NCBI RefSeq assembly: GCF_013362995.1
Contig: NZ_JABWDV010000462.1
Coordinates: forward strand, 1 to 35,725
Reading direction: 5' to 3'
Length of the DNA stretch: 35,725 nt
From: Streptomyces sp. TRM64462
GTDB lineage: Bacteria; Actinomycetota; Actinomycetes; Streptomycetales; Streptomycetaceae
How positions within the stretch are numbered: the first letter of the stretch is position 1; each line of letters begins with the position of its first letter. This document shows positions 1-9,253 of this stretch, in pieces. Below the pieces are notes generated by a model. It made no database searches. It was not told where the DNA came from and saw only the letters and a list, made by a program, of their open reading frames with translations. The translations under genes and the position numbers were made by a program.

Positions 1-1287
1 TGGCCGGCGCCGAACGCGCAGAACACCGAGGCGTCGCACGGCTCCGCGCTGGGCGACGAGGAGGTGGCGGCCACCAAGCGCGTCCTGGGCTTCGACCCGG
101 AGCAGACCTTCGAGGTCTCGGACGAGGTCATCGCGCACACGCGCCGCGCCCTGGACCGTGGCCGTGAGGCCCGCGCCGCCTGGGAGAAGGACCTCCAGGA
201 GTGGCGCGCCGCCAACGCGGAGCGCGCCGCCGAGTTCGACCGGATCGCCGCGGGCGAGCTGCCGAAGGGCTGGGAGGAGAAGCTCCCGGTCTTCGAGGCG
301 GGCAAGGGCGTCGCGACGCGTGCCGCGTCCGGCAAGGTCCTCCAGGCGCTGGGCGGGGTCATCCCGGAGCTGTGGGGCGGTTCGGCCGACCTGGCGGGCT
401 CCAACAACACGACGATCGACAAGACGTCGTCGTTCCTGCCGAAGGGCAATCCGCTGCCGGAGGCCGACCCGTACGGCCGCACGATCCACTTCGGTATCCG
501 TGAGCACGCGATGGCCGCCGAGATGAACGGCATCGCGCTGCACGGCAACACGCGCATCTACGGCGGCACCTTCCTGGTGTTCTCCGACTACATGCGCAAC
601 GCGGTCCGGCTGTCGGCGCTGATGCACCTGCCGGTGACGTACGTGTGGACACACGACTCGATCGGTCTCGGCGAGGACGGCCCGACCCACCAGCCGGTGG
701 AGCACCTGGCCTCGCTGCGTGCCATCCCGGGCCTGAACCTGGTCCGCCCGGCCGACGCCAACGAGACCTCCATCGCCTGGCGCGAGATCGTCAAGCGGCA
801 CACCCGCGTGTTCGGCAAGGGCGCCCCGCACGGCCTCGCGCTGACCCGCCAGGGTGTGCCGACGTACGACTGGAACGAGGACGCGGCCAAGGGCGGGTAC
901 GTTCTGTTCGACGCCGAGGGTGGCGACGCTCAGGTCGTGCTGATCGGCACCGGCTCCGAGGTGCACGTGGCCGTCGAGGCGCGGGAGCAGCTGCAGGCGG
1001 CGGGCGTCCCGACCCGTGTGGTCTCGATGCCGTGCGTCGAGTGGTTCGAGGAGCAGGACCAGGCGTACAAGGACACCGTCCTGCCGCCGTCCGTGAAGGC
1101 GCGGGTCGCGGTCGAGGCCGGGATCGGTCTCACTTGGCACAAGTACGTCGGAGACGCCGGCCGGATCGTCTCCCTGGAGCACTTCGGCGCCTCCGCCGAT
1201 GGCAACTTCCTCCTGCGCGAGTACGGCTTCACCCCGGAGGCCGTGGTGGCCGCCGCGCGGGACTCACTTGGCGCGACAGAGCGCTGA
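1..1287 (+). CDS. tkt: transketolase, C-terminal part (5' end outside window)
   Basis: Open from the first base in frame 1, so the gene begins upstream; 428 codons of an enzyme usually near 700 residues are present. It moves two-carbon ketol units between sugar phosphates in the non-oxidative pentose phosphate pathway, in the cytosol, using thiamine diphosphate. Visible family motifs are DLAGSNNT, the HFGIREHAM segment holding the glutamate that activates the cofactor, [16 protein letters not shown] of the pyrimidine-binding domain, and [12 protein letters not shown] in the C-terminal domain. It ends with TGA at 1285-1287, 32 bp before the transaldolase start, and both share one terminator, so they are very likely co-transcribed. 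The family assignment is secure; the N-terminal cofactor domain cannot be judged from this window. Confidence 0.97.
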   Translation, partial: WPAPNAQNTEASHGSALGDEEVAATKRVLGFDPEQTFEVSDEVIAHTRRALDRGREARAAWEKDLQEWRAANAERAAEFDRIAAGELPKGWEEKLPVFEAGKGVATRAASGKVLQALGGVIPELWGGSADLAGSNNTTIDKTSSFLPKGNPLPEADPYGRTIHFGIREHAMAAEMNGIALHGNTRIYGGTFLVFSDYMRNAVRLSALMHLPVTYVWTHDSIGLGEDGPTHQPVEHLASLRAIPGLNLVRPADANETSIAWREIVKRHTRVFGKGAPHGLALTRQGVPTYDWNEDAAKGGYVLFDAEGGDAQVVLIGTGSEVHVAVEAREQLQAAGVPTRVVSMPCVEWFEEQDQAYKDTVLPPSVKARVAVEAGIGLTWHKYVGDAGRIVSLEHFGASADGNFLLREYGFTPEAVVAAARDSLGATER

Positions 1288-1319
1288 GGCACACGGACAT
1301 GACTGTTGGAGACCCTCAT

Positions 1320-2453
1320 ATGACCGATGCACTCAACCGCCTTTCCGAGGAAGGCGTCGCGATCTGGCTGGACGACCTCTCGCGTCAGCGGATCACGTCC
1401 GGCAGCCTGGCCGAGCTGATCGATCAACAGCACGTGGTCGGTGTCACCACCAACCCGTCCATCTTCCAGAAGGCGATCTCTGAGGGCCACGGTTACGACC
1501 AGCAGTTCGCCGACCTCGCCGCCCGCAAGGTCACCGTGGAAGAAGCGATCCGCATGATCACGACGGCGGACGTGAGGGACGCCGCCGACATCCTGCGCCC
1601 GGTCTTCGACGCGACGCAGGGCCAGGACGGCCGGGTCTCCATCGAGGTGGACCCGCGCCTGGCCCACGACACGGCGGCGACCATCGCCGAGGCCAAGCAC
1701 CTGGCCTGGCTCGTGGACCGCCCCAACACGCTCATCAAGATCCCGGCCACCCAGGCGGGTCTGCCGGCGATCACCGAGGTCATCGGCCTCGGCATCAGCG
1801 TGAACGTGACGCTGATCTTCTCGCTGGAGCGGTACCGCGAGGTCATGGACGCCTACCTGGCCGGTCTGGAGAAGGCCCGCGAGCGCGGCCTCGACCTCTC
1901 CAAGATCCACTCCGTGGCGTCCTTCTTCGTGTCCCGCGTGGACACCGAGATCGACAAGCGGCTCGACGCCCTCGGCACCGACGAGGCCAAGGCGCTGCGC
2001 GGCAAGGCCGCCCTGGCCAACGCACGTCTGGCGTACGAGGCGTACGAGGAGGTGTTCGGCTCGGAGCGCTGGGCGGCCCTGGGCAGGGCGCAGGCCAACA
2101 AGCAGCGTCCGCTGTGGGCCTCGACCGGTGTGAAGGACCCGGCGTACAAGGACACCCTGTACGTCGTCGACCTGGTCGCCCCCGGCACGGTCAACACCAT
2201 GCCCGAGGCCACCCTGAAGGCCACCGCCGACCACGGCGAGGTCGCCAGTGACACCGTGCGCGGCACGTACGAGCAGTCGCGTGCCGAACTGGCTGCCGTG
2301 GCCAAGCTGGGCATCAGCTACGACGACGTGGTCCAGCTCCTGGAGGACGAGGGCGTCGACAAGTTCGAGGCGTCCTGGAACGACCTGCTCAAGTCGACCG
2401 AGAAGGAACTGCGGCGCCAGGCGCTGCACGGCGCCACGACGTCCGGAAGGTAG
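1320..2453 (+). CDS. tal: transaldolase
   Basis: 377 residues, cytosolic, transferring a dihydroxyacetone unit between sugar phosphates. The active-site lysine that forms the Schiff base is K140 in TLIKIPAT. The N-terminal segment [14 protein letters not shown] (about 40-53) and [12 protein letters not shown] are typical of the family. An in-frame ATG exists at 1299, but ATG 1320 is preferred because GGAGA at 1308-1312 sits at good spacing and the protein then starts [12 protein letters not shown], as expected. The length agrees with actinobacterial transaldolases of the longer type. It follows transketolase by 32 bp, a common actinobacterial pairing. In many actinobacteria glucose-6-phosphate dehydrogenase genes follow; here a terminator and a long gap follow instead. 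Confidence 0.97.
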   Translation: MTDALNRLSEEGVAIWLDDLSRQRITSGSLAELIDQQHVVGVTTNPSIFQKAISEGHGYDQQFADLAARKVTVEEAIRMITTADVRDAADILRPVFDATQGQDGRVSIEVDPRLAHDTAATIAEAKHLAWLVDRPNTLIKIPATQAGLPAITEVIGLGISVNVTLIFSLERYREVMDAYLAGLEKARERGLDLSKIHSVASFFVSRVDTEIDKRLDALGTDEAKALRGKAALANARLAYEAYEEVFGSERWAALGRAQANKQRPLWASTGVKDPAYKDTLYVVDLVAPGTVNTMPEATLKATADHGEVASDTVRGTYEQSRAELAAVAKLGISYDDVVQLLEDEGVDKFEASWNDLLKSTEKELRRQALHGATTSGR

Positions 2454-2512
2454 CCGGCTGCCTGGGCAGGCCGAGCGTTTCGACCGCTAGCGCCACCACC
2501 ACCTTCGGCCGA

Positions 2513-2549
2513 GGACCGGCAGCACGCGCGGAAGCGTGCTGACCGGTCC
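2513..2549 (+). terminator. intrinsic-type terminator after tal
   Basis: Inverted repeat with a 15-bp stem, one bulged A (2542) and a 6-nt loop (2528-2533). The left arm starts GGACCGG and the right arm ends CCGGTCC. It starts 60 bp after the tal stop codon. There is only a short T-rich tail, which is usual for high-GC actinobacteria. Confidence 0.8.
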
Positions 2550-3041
2550 TTCGTCATGTACGCGGCACGGGAACAGGGAAATCAAGCACAGAAAACCATT
2601 GCGCAAAGCATTGCGCTTGGATCCGCGATGTCGGATGCTCTTCCAGACCACTCGTTGGCGCGACCGATCCGGTCGGTGCCCGGCGCTGATCTCTGGAGGG
2701 CACGCTGGCCCCTGCTTACCTTCCGGTCGGTACGCCGCCGCCCTCGCGTTGCCGCACCGGGGATCCACCACCGGGACCGACGCTCCTGGTCGAACCGCGT
2801 GGGCGGGGGCCCTGAAACTGGGTCCTCCGTCCTGGCGAGGGGAGCCCAATCAGTCGAGGCGCTGGTCACACTCGCCGTCAGGTCGCACGACGGGCCTCCC
2901 GGCGTGGACGTCGGGCGGCTGCGGGATAGACCGCATGTTCGCCCCGTGCCATGCCGTCGCAGCGCGCCGCATCTTCCCTCCAAAACAAGGAAGTTGATGC
3001 GGTCGGGTCTCAACTCCCGTTCAAGTCTCGCTTCCCTGCCC

Positions 3042-3071
3042 GATGCCGATGCCGATGCCGATGCCGATGCC
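3042..3071. repeat. GATGCC x5 tandem hexanucleotide repeat
   Basis: Five perfect consecutive copies of GATGCC followed by a degenerate GACGGC. It lies in the untranslated region about 160-190 bp upstream of the sugar porter start. Copy number is likely to vary between strains because such repeats slip during replication. Confidence 0.95.
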
Positions 3072-3160
3072 GACGGCCGACGCCCGACTCGGCCGAAGTC
3101 CTCAGCCCGGGGTCGACGGGTGCATCCGGTCGGACATGAGTCGGCAGGTCGGCGTGAAGT

Positions 3161-3190
3161 GGCCGCCACACGCGGAATGCCGTGGCGGCC
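3161..3190 (+). promoter_or_regulatory. 9-bp inverted repeat upstream of sugar porter
   Basis: GGCCGCCAC (3161-3169) pairs perfectly with GTGGCGGCC (3182-3190) around a 12-nt loop, ending 42 bp before the start codon. It could be an operator, an attenuator-like hairpin or a terminator for upstream transcription. The sequence alone does not decide. Confidence 0.4.
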
Positions 3191-3232
3191 GCAGGTTCAC
3201 ATGAAACCCCTGACAAGGAATGCGGCGGATCC

Positions 3233-4654
3233 ATGCAACTTGCTACTGACACGACCAGACAGCCGTCCAGAGGGAAAACCAAGGGCTCGCCCGTGGCCGT
3301 GGTCGCCCTGATCGCGGCCATGTCCGGCCTGCTCTTCGGATATGACACCGGTATCATCGCGACGGCACTCCCCGGGATCAGTGAGTCGTACCACCTCGTC
3401 ACCGAGGGTGACAAGCAGATCATCACATCCGCGTTGCTCCTCGGCGCCGTGTTCAGCGCACCGTTCACCAGCTACCTCTGCGACCGGTACGGTCGCAAAC
3501 CGATGCTGCTGCTGATCGCAGCGCTCTTCATCGTGACGACGCTGGCCTGCGCCGTTCGGACCACTCCCACCGTCCTCACCGTGGCCCGCTTCTTCCTGGG
3601 GCTGGCAATCGGCGCCGCCAGCGGCGCGGCGCCGATCTACATCTCGGAGATGTCACCCGCGAAGCGACGTGGCCGGCTCGTCGTGCTCTTTCAGCTCATG
3701 ATCATGATCGGGATCGTGTGCGCCCACTTCACCGGCTACTTCATCGGACACGAGGCCTGGCAGTGGCTGATCGGCTTCGGAGCCCTTCCCGCGCTGGTGA
3801 TGCTCGTCGGTGTCACGCTCCTCCCCGAGAGCCCGCGATGGCTGTATGCCCACGGCATGGTCGAGAAGGCGCAGGCCGTGCTGCTCAAGCTGCGCGGCGA
3901 CCGCGAGCAGGTCGAATGCGAACTCGGCGGAATGGCGCAGGCGGTCGCCGAGGAGCGGCAGGCGAACACCGGCTCCTGGCGCGAGTTCTTCTCGGCGCGC
4001 GTGCGTCCGGCAGTGATCCTCGGTGGCGGCGTCGCCATGTTCTCGCAGATCACGGGCAACAACGCGCTCGTCTACTACATGCCGACCGTCTTCCACGACC
4101 TCGGGTTCTCGGAGGACGCCTCCGTCCTCATGCCGGCCTTCGGCGCGGTCGGCGTGATGATCATGACGTTCGCGGGGAGCTACCTCGTCGACACCGTCGG
4201 CCGGCGCAAATACCTGCTGATCATGGTCCCGATCTCAATCCTGTCCTTCATCGTGATCGCACTGCTGCTGGGCCAGGGCAGCGACGCCACCCAGGGCTGG
4301 AAGCTCTACGCGATCTTCGGTGCCGTGATCCTCTACATGGTCGCCAACAACGGTGCCTTCGGAGTGACGATCTGGCTGGTCAACGCCGAGGTCTATCCGA
4401 TGAAGCTACGCGGCAAGGGCGGCGCCTTCGGCGCCTTCAGCCACTGGTTCTTCGACTTCATCGTCGCCGCCACCACGCTGACGCTCTTCCAGGTCCTCGG
4501 CGCGGCAGGGCCGTTCTGGCTCTTCACCGGCATCTCGGTGGTGTCCCTGGCCTTCGTCTACTTCCTGCTGCCGGAGACGAAGGGCAAGTCGCTCGAGCAG
4601 ATCGAACACGAGCTCAACCAGGGACGGTTCTACCAGTTCCAGCGCCGCGGCTGA
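3233..4654 (+). CDS. sugar porter family MFS transporter
   Basis: 473 residues, an integral membrane protein with about 12 predicted membrane segments, importing a sugar or polyol probably with protons. Sugar-porter signatures are present: GLLFGYDTGIIATALP (about 32-47) in helix 1, DRYGRKP (84-90) between helices 2 and 3, PESPRWL (198-204) after helix 6, GRRKY in the second half, and PETKGKSLEQIE near the end. The frame is open further upstream, but ATG 3233 puts the cytoplasmic N-terminus directly before helix 1; AAGGA at 3215-3219 and GGCGGA nearer the ATG are possible binding sites, neither ideal. It stands alone, so the substrate cannot be inferred. Inositol- and xylose-type porters share these motifs. 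Confidence 0.93.
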   Translation: MQLATDTTRQPSRGKTKGSPVAVVALIAAMSGLLFGYDTGIIATALPGISESYHLVTEGDKQIITSALLLGAVFSAPFTSYLCDRYGRKPMLLLIAALFIVTTLACAVRTTPTVLTVARFFLGLAIGAASGAAPIYISEMSPAKRRGRLVVLFQLMIMIGIVCAHFTGYFIGHEAWQWLIGFGALPALVMLVGVTLLPESPRWLYAHGMVEKAQAVLLKLRGDREQVECELGGMAQAVAEERQANTGSWREFFSARVRPAVILGGGVAMFSQITGNNALVYYMPTVFHDLGFSEDASVLMPAFGAVGVMIMTFAGSYLVDTVGRRKYLLIMVPISILSFIVIALLLGQGSDATQGWKLYAIFGAVILYMVANNGAFGVTIWLVNAEVYPMKLRGKGGAFGAFSHWFFDFIVAATTLTLFQVLGAAGPFWLFTGISVVSLAFVYFLLPETKGKSLEQIEHELNQGRFYQFQRRG

Positions 4655-5145
4655 CGACGATGGAGTCAAGCAGGGACACAGTCGTCTGAGCGCCGGCAAC
4701 CGTGCAGCTGAGGGGCGCAGACGCGGCTACCGCTGCGTCGAGCACGTTGGGTCCCGTCTGTGCAGAGCCGCAGCATCAGACCCTCGTTCCCTGGGGGCGA
4801 CGTCCCTCCCCAGGGAACGCGAGCTCATCGCTGTTCCTCCGCTGGCATACCGCCGCCGCCAAGGCGCGAGCCGACCCTGTTCTCCTGTGACAGCCTCTCC
4901 AACCTGCCGCAGAGCGGTATCCGTTACACCCTCCCCGGCGGATCGTCACCACATCCCTGACCGAGGAACGGCCACGGCGTCAGTAAGCCACCCGTCGCAG
5001 CAGCCCGGCCGTCTGCCCCGCCCCAGGAGCGACTTGCTGCGGCTCCCGCATCGTCTCAGGGCTACGCTGGGGGGGTGTCCTAACGGAGGTTGGTGGACAC
5101 CAACAAGGACAACCCGGAGCGCCAGGTGCGGCTGTCGTTCCTCGG
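4655..5145. other. intergenic stretch without convincing gene
   Basis: About 490 bp between a plus-strand transporter gene and the 3' end of a minus-strand operon. It contains the hairpin at 4785-4819 and the tiny open frame at 5093-5149. Other short frames have no recognisable content. Confidence 0.5.
4785..4819 (+). terminator. 12-bp perfect hairpin after sugar porter
   Basis: CGTTCCCTGGGG (4785-4796) and CCCCAGGGAACG (4808-4819) form a perfect stem around an 11-nt loop, 130 bp past the transporter stop codon. No T-run follows. A factor-independent terminator of the GC-rich type is the simplest reading. Confidence 0.6.
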
Positions 5146-5149
5146 CTAG
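5093..5149 (+). other. possible 18-codon micro-ORF or gene remnant
   Basis: GTG at 5093 is preceded at close spacing by GGAGG (5085-5089) and opens a short frame reading VDTNKDNPERQVRLSFLG before TAG at 5147. Its composition is hydrophilic and less biased than noise frames here. GGTGTCC (5074-5080) and GGACACC (5095-5101) form an inverted repeat that would enclose the ribosome site. It may be a decayed gene end or chance. Confidence 0.2.
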
Positions 5150-6534
5150 CCGCGCACTGCCCCGGACCCCAGACCGGCCAGCCGCAGCAACACGCCCTTG
5201 ACCTCGGTGGCCGCCAGGGAGGCGCGTGCCGGGCCGGGGTCGGAGCAGAGGAACACCGGGCCGTCGTCGGGGGACGCCGGCAGCCTGCCGTGGCTGCCGC
5301 GCACCCGCGACGGGTCCAGGGAGACGACCTGCAGGGAGTAGCGCAGCCCCAGCCTCTTGCGGGCCAGGGTCAGGGCCGCACGTGCTTTCACCAGCGGGTC
5401 GCGATGGTCGAAATGGAGCTCGGCGGGGTCGTACCCGGGCTTCCGGTGGATGTCGACGGCTCGGGCGAAGTCCGGCGCCCGGGCGTCGTCCAGCCAGTAG
5501 TAGTAGGTGAACCACGCGTCGGGGCGGGCCACCGCCACGAGTTCGCCCGCTCGCGGATGGTGCAGTCCGTGCTTCTTCTTCCCCTGGTCGTCCAGGACCG
5601 CGTCGACTCCGTCCAGCCCGTCCAGCAGATCGCGCACCCGGCTCGTGTCGGCCGGGTCCCGGACGTACACATGGGCGATCTGATGGTCCGCGACGGCGAA
5701 CGCCCGCGACGCCTGCGGGTCGAGGTACTCCATGCCGTCCTGGGTGTGGACCTCCAGGAGACCGGCACGGCGCAGCGCCCGGTTGATGTCGACCGGACGG
5801 CTGACCGGAGTGATGCCGTACTCGCTGAGCACGACGACGGTGGCACCGGCCCGTTCGGCTGCGTCGAGCAGCGGCGCGAGCTCCCTGTCCAGCTCGCGCG
5901 CGGCCTGGACCGCCCGGGGGCCGAACGGGTCGTGGCGTTGCAGCGCGTAGTCGAGGTGCGGGACGTACACCAGTGTCAGATCGGGCCGGTGCCGGTGCAG
6001 CAGATGACGGGCGGCGCCGATGATCCACCGGGAGGACGCGATTCCGGCTTTCGGCCCCCAGTAGGAGAACAGCGGGAACGGTCCGCCCCGGCGCGTGAGT
6101 TCGTCGTGGAGCTCCGGCGGCCGGGTGTAGCAGTCCGGCTCCTTGCGGCCGTCGGCGTAGTAGATGGGACGCGGGGTGACCGTCCAGTCCACGTCCGCTC
6201 CCATCGCGTACCACCAGCAGACGTTGGCCACGGTGTAGCCGGGCCGCTCCTTGCGAGCGGCGTCCCAGAGCTTTTCGCCCGCGACGAGGCGGTTGCTCTG
6301 ACGCCACAGCAGTACCTCGCCCAGCTCGCGGAAGTACCAGCCGTTGCCGACGGCGCCGTGTTCGGACGGGGCAGCGCCGGTGAGGAAGGTGGACTGCATC
6401 GAGCAGGTCACCGCCGGCAGGACCGGGTCGAGGCGGGCGCCGAAGCCCTGCGTACGCAGAGCCGAGAGCCGGGGCATCGAGGACAGCAACCGGGGAGTCA
6501 GGCCCACGGCGTTCACGACGACGAGCCGCTTCAC
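5146..6534 (-). CDS. alkaline-phosphatase-superfamily (nucleotide pyrophosphatase-like) protein, EboF-type
   Basis: 462 residues; last gene of the seven-gene operon. The start is GTG 6534 in a GTGA overlap with the upstream stop, with AAGGAG 8-9 nt ahead. The protein opens with VKRLVVVNAVGLTP, the first strand of the alkaline phosphatase fold; LPAVTCSMQSTFLTG places the presumed nucleophile at T43, followed by SEHG with a likely metal-ligand histidine. Later segments YVPHLDYALQ and VVVLSEYGITPV fit the remaining metal sites. Members cleave phosphate mono- or diesters; the substrate is unknown. No signal peptide is seen, so it should be cytosolic. In described Ebo operons a phosphatase of this superfamily (EboF) is one of the conserved members, and the company of EboA- and EboE-like genes supports that equivalence. 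Confidence 0.85.
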   Translation of the reverse strand: MKRLVVVNAVGLTPRLLSSMPRLSALRTQGFGARLDPVLPAVTCSMQSTFLTGAAPSEHGAVGNGWYFRELGEVLLWRQSNRLVAGEKLWDAARKERPGYTVANVCWWYAMGADVDWTVTPRPIYYADGRKEPDCYTRPPELHDELTRRGGPFPLFSYWGPKAGIASSRWIIGAARHLLHRHRPDLTLVYVPHLDYALQRHDPFGPRAVQAARELDRELAPLLDAAERAGATVVVLSEYGITPVSRPVDINRALRRAGLLEVHTQDGMEYLDPQASRAFAVADHQIAHVYVRDPADTSRVRDLLDGLDGVDAVLDDQGKKKHGLHHPRAGELVAVARPDAWFTYYYWLDDARAPDFARAVDIHRKPGYDPAELHFDHRDPLVKARAALTLARKRLGLRYSLQVVSLDPSRVRGSHGRLPASPDDGPVFLCSDPGPARASLAATEVKGVLLRLAGLGSGAVRG

Positions 6535-7697
6535 GACATGATCTCCTTCACGCCGAGCGAGGACAGGGCGTCGCGCGTCCAGGCGAGTTCGGCGGCGATG
6601 CCGTCCAGCAGTTCGCCCCGGGTGGGACCCTCCGGGAGCACGGACCACGTGTACGTCTCGACGTCGACGTGGTCCGTCAGCGCGGCCTGACCGCCGAGCA
6701 GGACGTCCAGGGTGGCCAGGAGTTCGCTCTGCGTGGACCGGAGCGGCGGGGCGAGCGCGGCGTGCACCGGTACGTGGTAGTGGACGCGCCAGGGACCGTC
6801 CCCGGGCAGGGCGCCGGCCAGTGCGTCCGGCAGGTCGTCGGCACGCAGGACGTGGTTGCCGCCCGCGTGCTCCCGGGTCTGGTGCAGGAAGCGCTCCTCG
6901 GCGAACCGCCCGAGGGCGACGCGGGCCGCGGGCGTGGTGGGGGAGTCGACGTGCAGGGCGCAGGACGCCTGCGCCTTGACCACGGGCACTCCGTGGGCCG
7001 CCAGCGCGTCACACGCCTCGGCCGGGTCTTCGAACTCGGTGGCCAGGTGGCAGGCGTCGAGGCACAGCCCGATCAGATCCGTCGGCACGTGCCTCCGGAG
7101 CGCCGTGGCCGCGCCGACGTTCTCCATCACACAGCCGGGTTCGGGTTCCAGGCCGACGCGGATCGTACGGCCGGTCTCGGCGCGGATCGCCGAGAGCCCT
7201 TCGGCCAGCAGGCCAAGGTGCCGGTGCGCGCGTTCGGCCCGGTGCGGGGACCACGGCGTACGCCAGGCGAGGGGCAGGGTGGAGACGCTGCCGCGCACCG
7301 CGTCGGAGGGGAGCAGTCCGGCGAGGATCCGGGCGCAGTCGAGCGTGTACTCCAGCCTTTCCCGGGCGGTCCAGTCGGGGCGGTAGACGGACTTCTTCAC
7401 CGGTGCGCCCGTGTGGAAGCCGGCGTAGGGGAAGGCGTTGAGCGTGACCACTTCCAGGCCGCGTCGTTCGAGTTCGTCGCGGAGCAGGGGGAGCGCCCCG
7501 GGATCGTCCAGCAGTCGGGTGGCCACCGTGCGGGCGAGCCAGAGGCCGAGTCCGAGCCGGGGGGTGCCGAGCCGCTCCCTGACGGGTTCGGCGAAGTCGG
7601 CGAGTTGGCTCAGCACCCCGTCCAGGTCCTCGGCGGGATGGACATTGGTGCAGTAGGAGAGGTGGACGACGGTGCCGTCGGGGTGGCGGAGTCGCAT
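6531..7697 (-). CDS. eboE: metabolite traffic protein EboE-like (TIM-barrel)
   Basis: 388 residues, sugar-isomerase/AP-endonuclease-like TIM barrel. The N-terminal LSYCTNVHPAEDLDGV is characteristic of the EboE group; GLEPEPGCVMENVG and CLDACHLATEFED supply acidic and histidine residues where this superfamily binds metal. ATG 7697 is 4 nt downstream of the TatD stop and has GGGGAG just ahead, so translation is probably coupled. Family knowledge: EboE belongs to a conserved operon of bacteria and some algal plastids linked to export of metabolites, including the scytonemin precursor in cyanobacteria; its reaction is not established. The neighbours (TatD-like upstream, phosphatase downstream) match that operon. 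The superfamily call is firm; the EboE label rests on recalled similarity of the N-terminus. Confidence 0.85.
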   Translation of the reverse strand: MRLRHPDGTVVHLSYCTNVHPAEDLDGVLSQLADFAEPVRERLGTPRLGLGLWLARTVATRLLDDPGALPLLRDELERRGLEVVTLNAFPYAGFHTGAPVKKSVYRPDWTARERLEYTLDCARILAGLLPSDAVRGSVSTLPLAWRTPWSPHRAERAHRHLGLLAEGLSAIRAETGRTIRVGLEPEPGCVMENVGAATALRRHVPTDLIGLCLDACHLATEFEDPAEACDALAAHGVPVVKAQASCALHVDSPTTPAARVALGRFAEERFLHQTREHAGGNHVLRADDLPDALAGALPGDGPWRVHYHVPVHAALAPPLRSTQSELLATLDVLLGGQAALTDHVDVETYTWSVLPEGPTRGELLDGIAAELAWTRDALSSLGVKEIMS

Positions 7698-7701
7698 GCG
7701 A

Positions 7702-8556
7702 TCACTCCCCGCCGCGCTTGATCGTGTTGTCCCCGGGACCGGCGGCCCCGTCCCGCCGCGGCCGTTCCAGCTCCAGCCGCCCGCTCTGCCCGTAGAAGGA
7801 GACCGGGTTCTCCCAGAGCACCCGCCGCACGTCCTCCTCGCGGAAGCCGGAGCCGAGCATGGCCTCGCCCGTCCGGCGGGGTGTGAGGGGGTCGCTGTGC
7901 CCCCAGTCCGCGGCCGAGTTCACGAGCAGCCGTTCGGTCCCGTACCGGGTGAGCGAGGCGACAGCGCGGTCCACGCTCATCTTGGTGTCCGGGTAGACGG
8001 ACATCCCCATCCAGCAGCCGCTGTCGGCGACCAGGGGGAGGGTGGGCTCGTTGAGGTGGTCGATCAGGACCCGTCCGGGTGCCATGCCCGACTCGCGGAT
8101 CACGTCGAGGGTGCGTCGCGTTCCGGCCACCTTGTCCCGGTGCGGGGTGTGCACCAGGACGGGAAGGTCATACGTGAGGGCGTACTCCAGCTGGACGGCG
8201 AACGCCTTGTCCTCCGCCGGTGTCATCGCGTCGTAGCCGACCTCGCCCACGGCCACGACCCGGTCCTTCACGAGGTAGCGGGGCAGCACGTCGAGCACGC
8301 CCGCCAACCGCTCGTCGTTGGCCTCCTTGGGGTTCAGCGCGAGCGCGCAGTGGTGCTGGATGCCGAACTGCGCCGCCCGGTAGGGCTCCCAGCCCAGCAG
8401 GCTGTCGAAGTAGTCCTCGAAGGTGCCCACATGCGTACGGGGCTGCCCGAGCCAGAACGCCGGCTCGACCACGGCGCGGACGCCGGCCGCGGCCATGGCC
8501 GCGTAGTCGTCCGTGGTACGCGACGTCATGTGGATGTGGGGGTCGAAGATGTCCAT
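7702..8556 (-). CDS. TatD-like metal-dependent hydrolase (EboB-type)
   Basis: 284 residues, amidohydrolase-type barrel. Metal-binding positions are visible: DPHIH (H7, H9), GEVGYD (E105), VHTPH (H136, H139), DHLNE (166-170) and SAADWGHSDP with D217. This matches the TatD order of HxH, Glu, His, His, Asp. ATG 8556 starts MDIFDPHIHM directly at the first metal motif. It sits 4 nt downstream of the EboA-like stop (8561) and 4 nt upstream of eboE. TatD proteins are often nucleases, but operon members of this subgroup probably act on a small molecule. Known Ebo operons contain such a hydrolase. The substrate is not predictable from sequence. Confidence 0.88.
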   Translation of the reverse strand: MDIFDPHIHMTSRTTDDYAAMAAAGVRAVVEPAFWLGQPRTHVGTFEDYFDSLLGWEPYRAAQFGIQHHCALALNPKEANDERLAGVLDVLPRYLVKDRVVAVGEVGYDAMTPAEDKAFAVQLEYALTYDLPVLVHTPHRDKVAGTRRTLDVIRESGMAPGRVLIDHLNEPTLPLVADSGCWMGMSVYPDTKMSVDRAVASLTRYGTERLLVNSAADWGHSDPLTPRRTGEAMLGSGFREEDVRRVLWENPVSFYGQSGRLELERPRRDGAAGPGDNTIKRGGE

Positions 8557-8560
8557 GGGG

Positions 8561-9253
8561 TCACTCCTTCTCGGCGCCGGCCGACGTGCTGAGGAAGGGT
8601 TCGATGTCGGGAGGAACGGGCCGTCCTGCGGCCCGGCGTTCGGCGGCGAAATCCCTCAGCATCCTGAGCAGTTCGGGAGCGTCGGGCTCGGGCGGCGGGG
8701 CCACGCCGGCGAGGGGGACGCCGAGGAACACGCACTTGAGGAGGCCGTGGTGGAAGGCCGGCGGGTCGAGGTGGCGCCGGGCGTAGTCCCCGAGGGCCGC
8801 GGTGACGAGCCGGGCGTCGTTGGTGCGCAGGGCGTCCTCGACGAGCGGCACGGCCCGCGCGCCGAGGGCGTGCGGGGCGCGGAAGAAGGACAGGGAGCGC
8901 AGGACGCCGCGCCGCTCGGCGGCGTCCCCGTGCCGGTACAGCCGGGTCAGCAGGGCGGCGAGCTCGTCGCCCCGGCACGGCAGCGCGGTCAGCAGCAGGA
9001 CGCGTACGGCGTCGTCGGTGGACCAGCCGGGGGCCGCCGGTCCGCCGGGCAGCGGATCGCGGGGCCCGCCGGGCAGCGGGCCGCGGCCGCAGGCCCGGCC
9101 TGCGACGGCCAGCAACGCGTCTACGCGGTCGGGCCGCTCCGCGACCGCTGCCGTGGCGTCACTCAGCCAGGCGCGGGCGGCCGCGGGCAGCCGGGCGCGG
9201 AGCGTGTCGGCAAGCGTGTCGGCAGGCGCGTCGGCCTCGGAATGCCGCGTCAC
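8561..9253 (-). CDS. eboA: EboA domain-containing protein
   Basis: 230 residues, predicted mostly helical and soluble. It is recognised as EboA-like mainly by position and by its helical-repeat character: blocks such as DDAVRVLLLTALPC, LLTRLYRHGDAAERRGVLRSL and AVPLVEDALRTNDARLVTAAL resemble HEAT-type units, and YARRHLDPPAFHHGLLKCVF is a conserved-looking core. Start GTG 9253 overlaps the upstream stop as GTGA and has GGAGG six bases ahead; the open frame extending further upstream is a shadow of the previous gene. The biochemical role of EboA is unknown. Two near-identical stretches encoding PLPGGP lie at about 9047-9082, a small internal duplication. If it is not EboA, it is still an obligate-looking partner of this operon. 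Confidence 0.78.
   Translation of the reverse strand: MTRHSEADAPADTLADTLRARLPAAARAWLSDATAAVAERPDRVDALLAVAGRACGRGPLPGGPRDPLPGGPAAPGWSTDDAVRVLLLTALPCRGDELAALLTRLYRHGDAAERRGVLRSLSFFRAPHALGARAVPLVEDALRTNDARLVTAALGDYARRHLDPPAFHHGLLKCVFLGVPLAGVAPPPEPDAPELLRMLRDFAAERRAAGRPVPPDIEPFLSTSAGAEKE

Larger units (their letters stand above)
2454..3232. other. gene-free stretch between tal and the sugar porter
   Basis: About 780 bp in which several frames stay open only because of high GC. None of the translations shows a recognisable domain, a convincing ribosome binding site or conserved motifs. It holds the tal terminator, a lower-GC patch near 2570-2640 with two ATTGCGC copies and the palindrome TTGCGCAA, a GATGCC microsatellite and a hairpin just before the next gene. 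Remnants of decayed genes cannot be excluded. Confidence 0.5.

Noticed and set aside
930..2429. 499-codon open frame on the minus strand across tkt and tal
   Set aside because: It is antisense to two clear enzymes, and the translation is a shadow rich in Val, Gly, Arg and Leu with no domain.
2582..3169. 195-codon minus-strand open frame upstream of the sugar porter
   Set aside because: Contains the microsatellite as a Ser-Ala run, lacks a ribosome site and recognisable domains.
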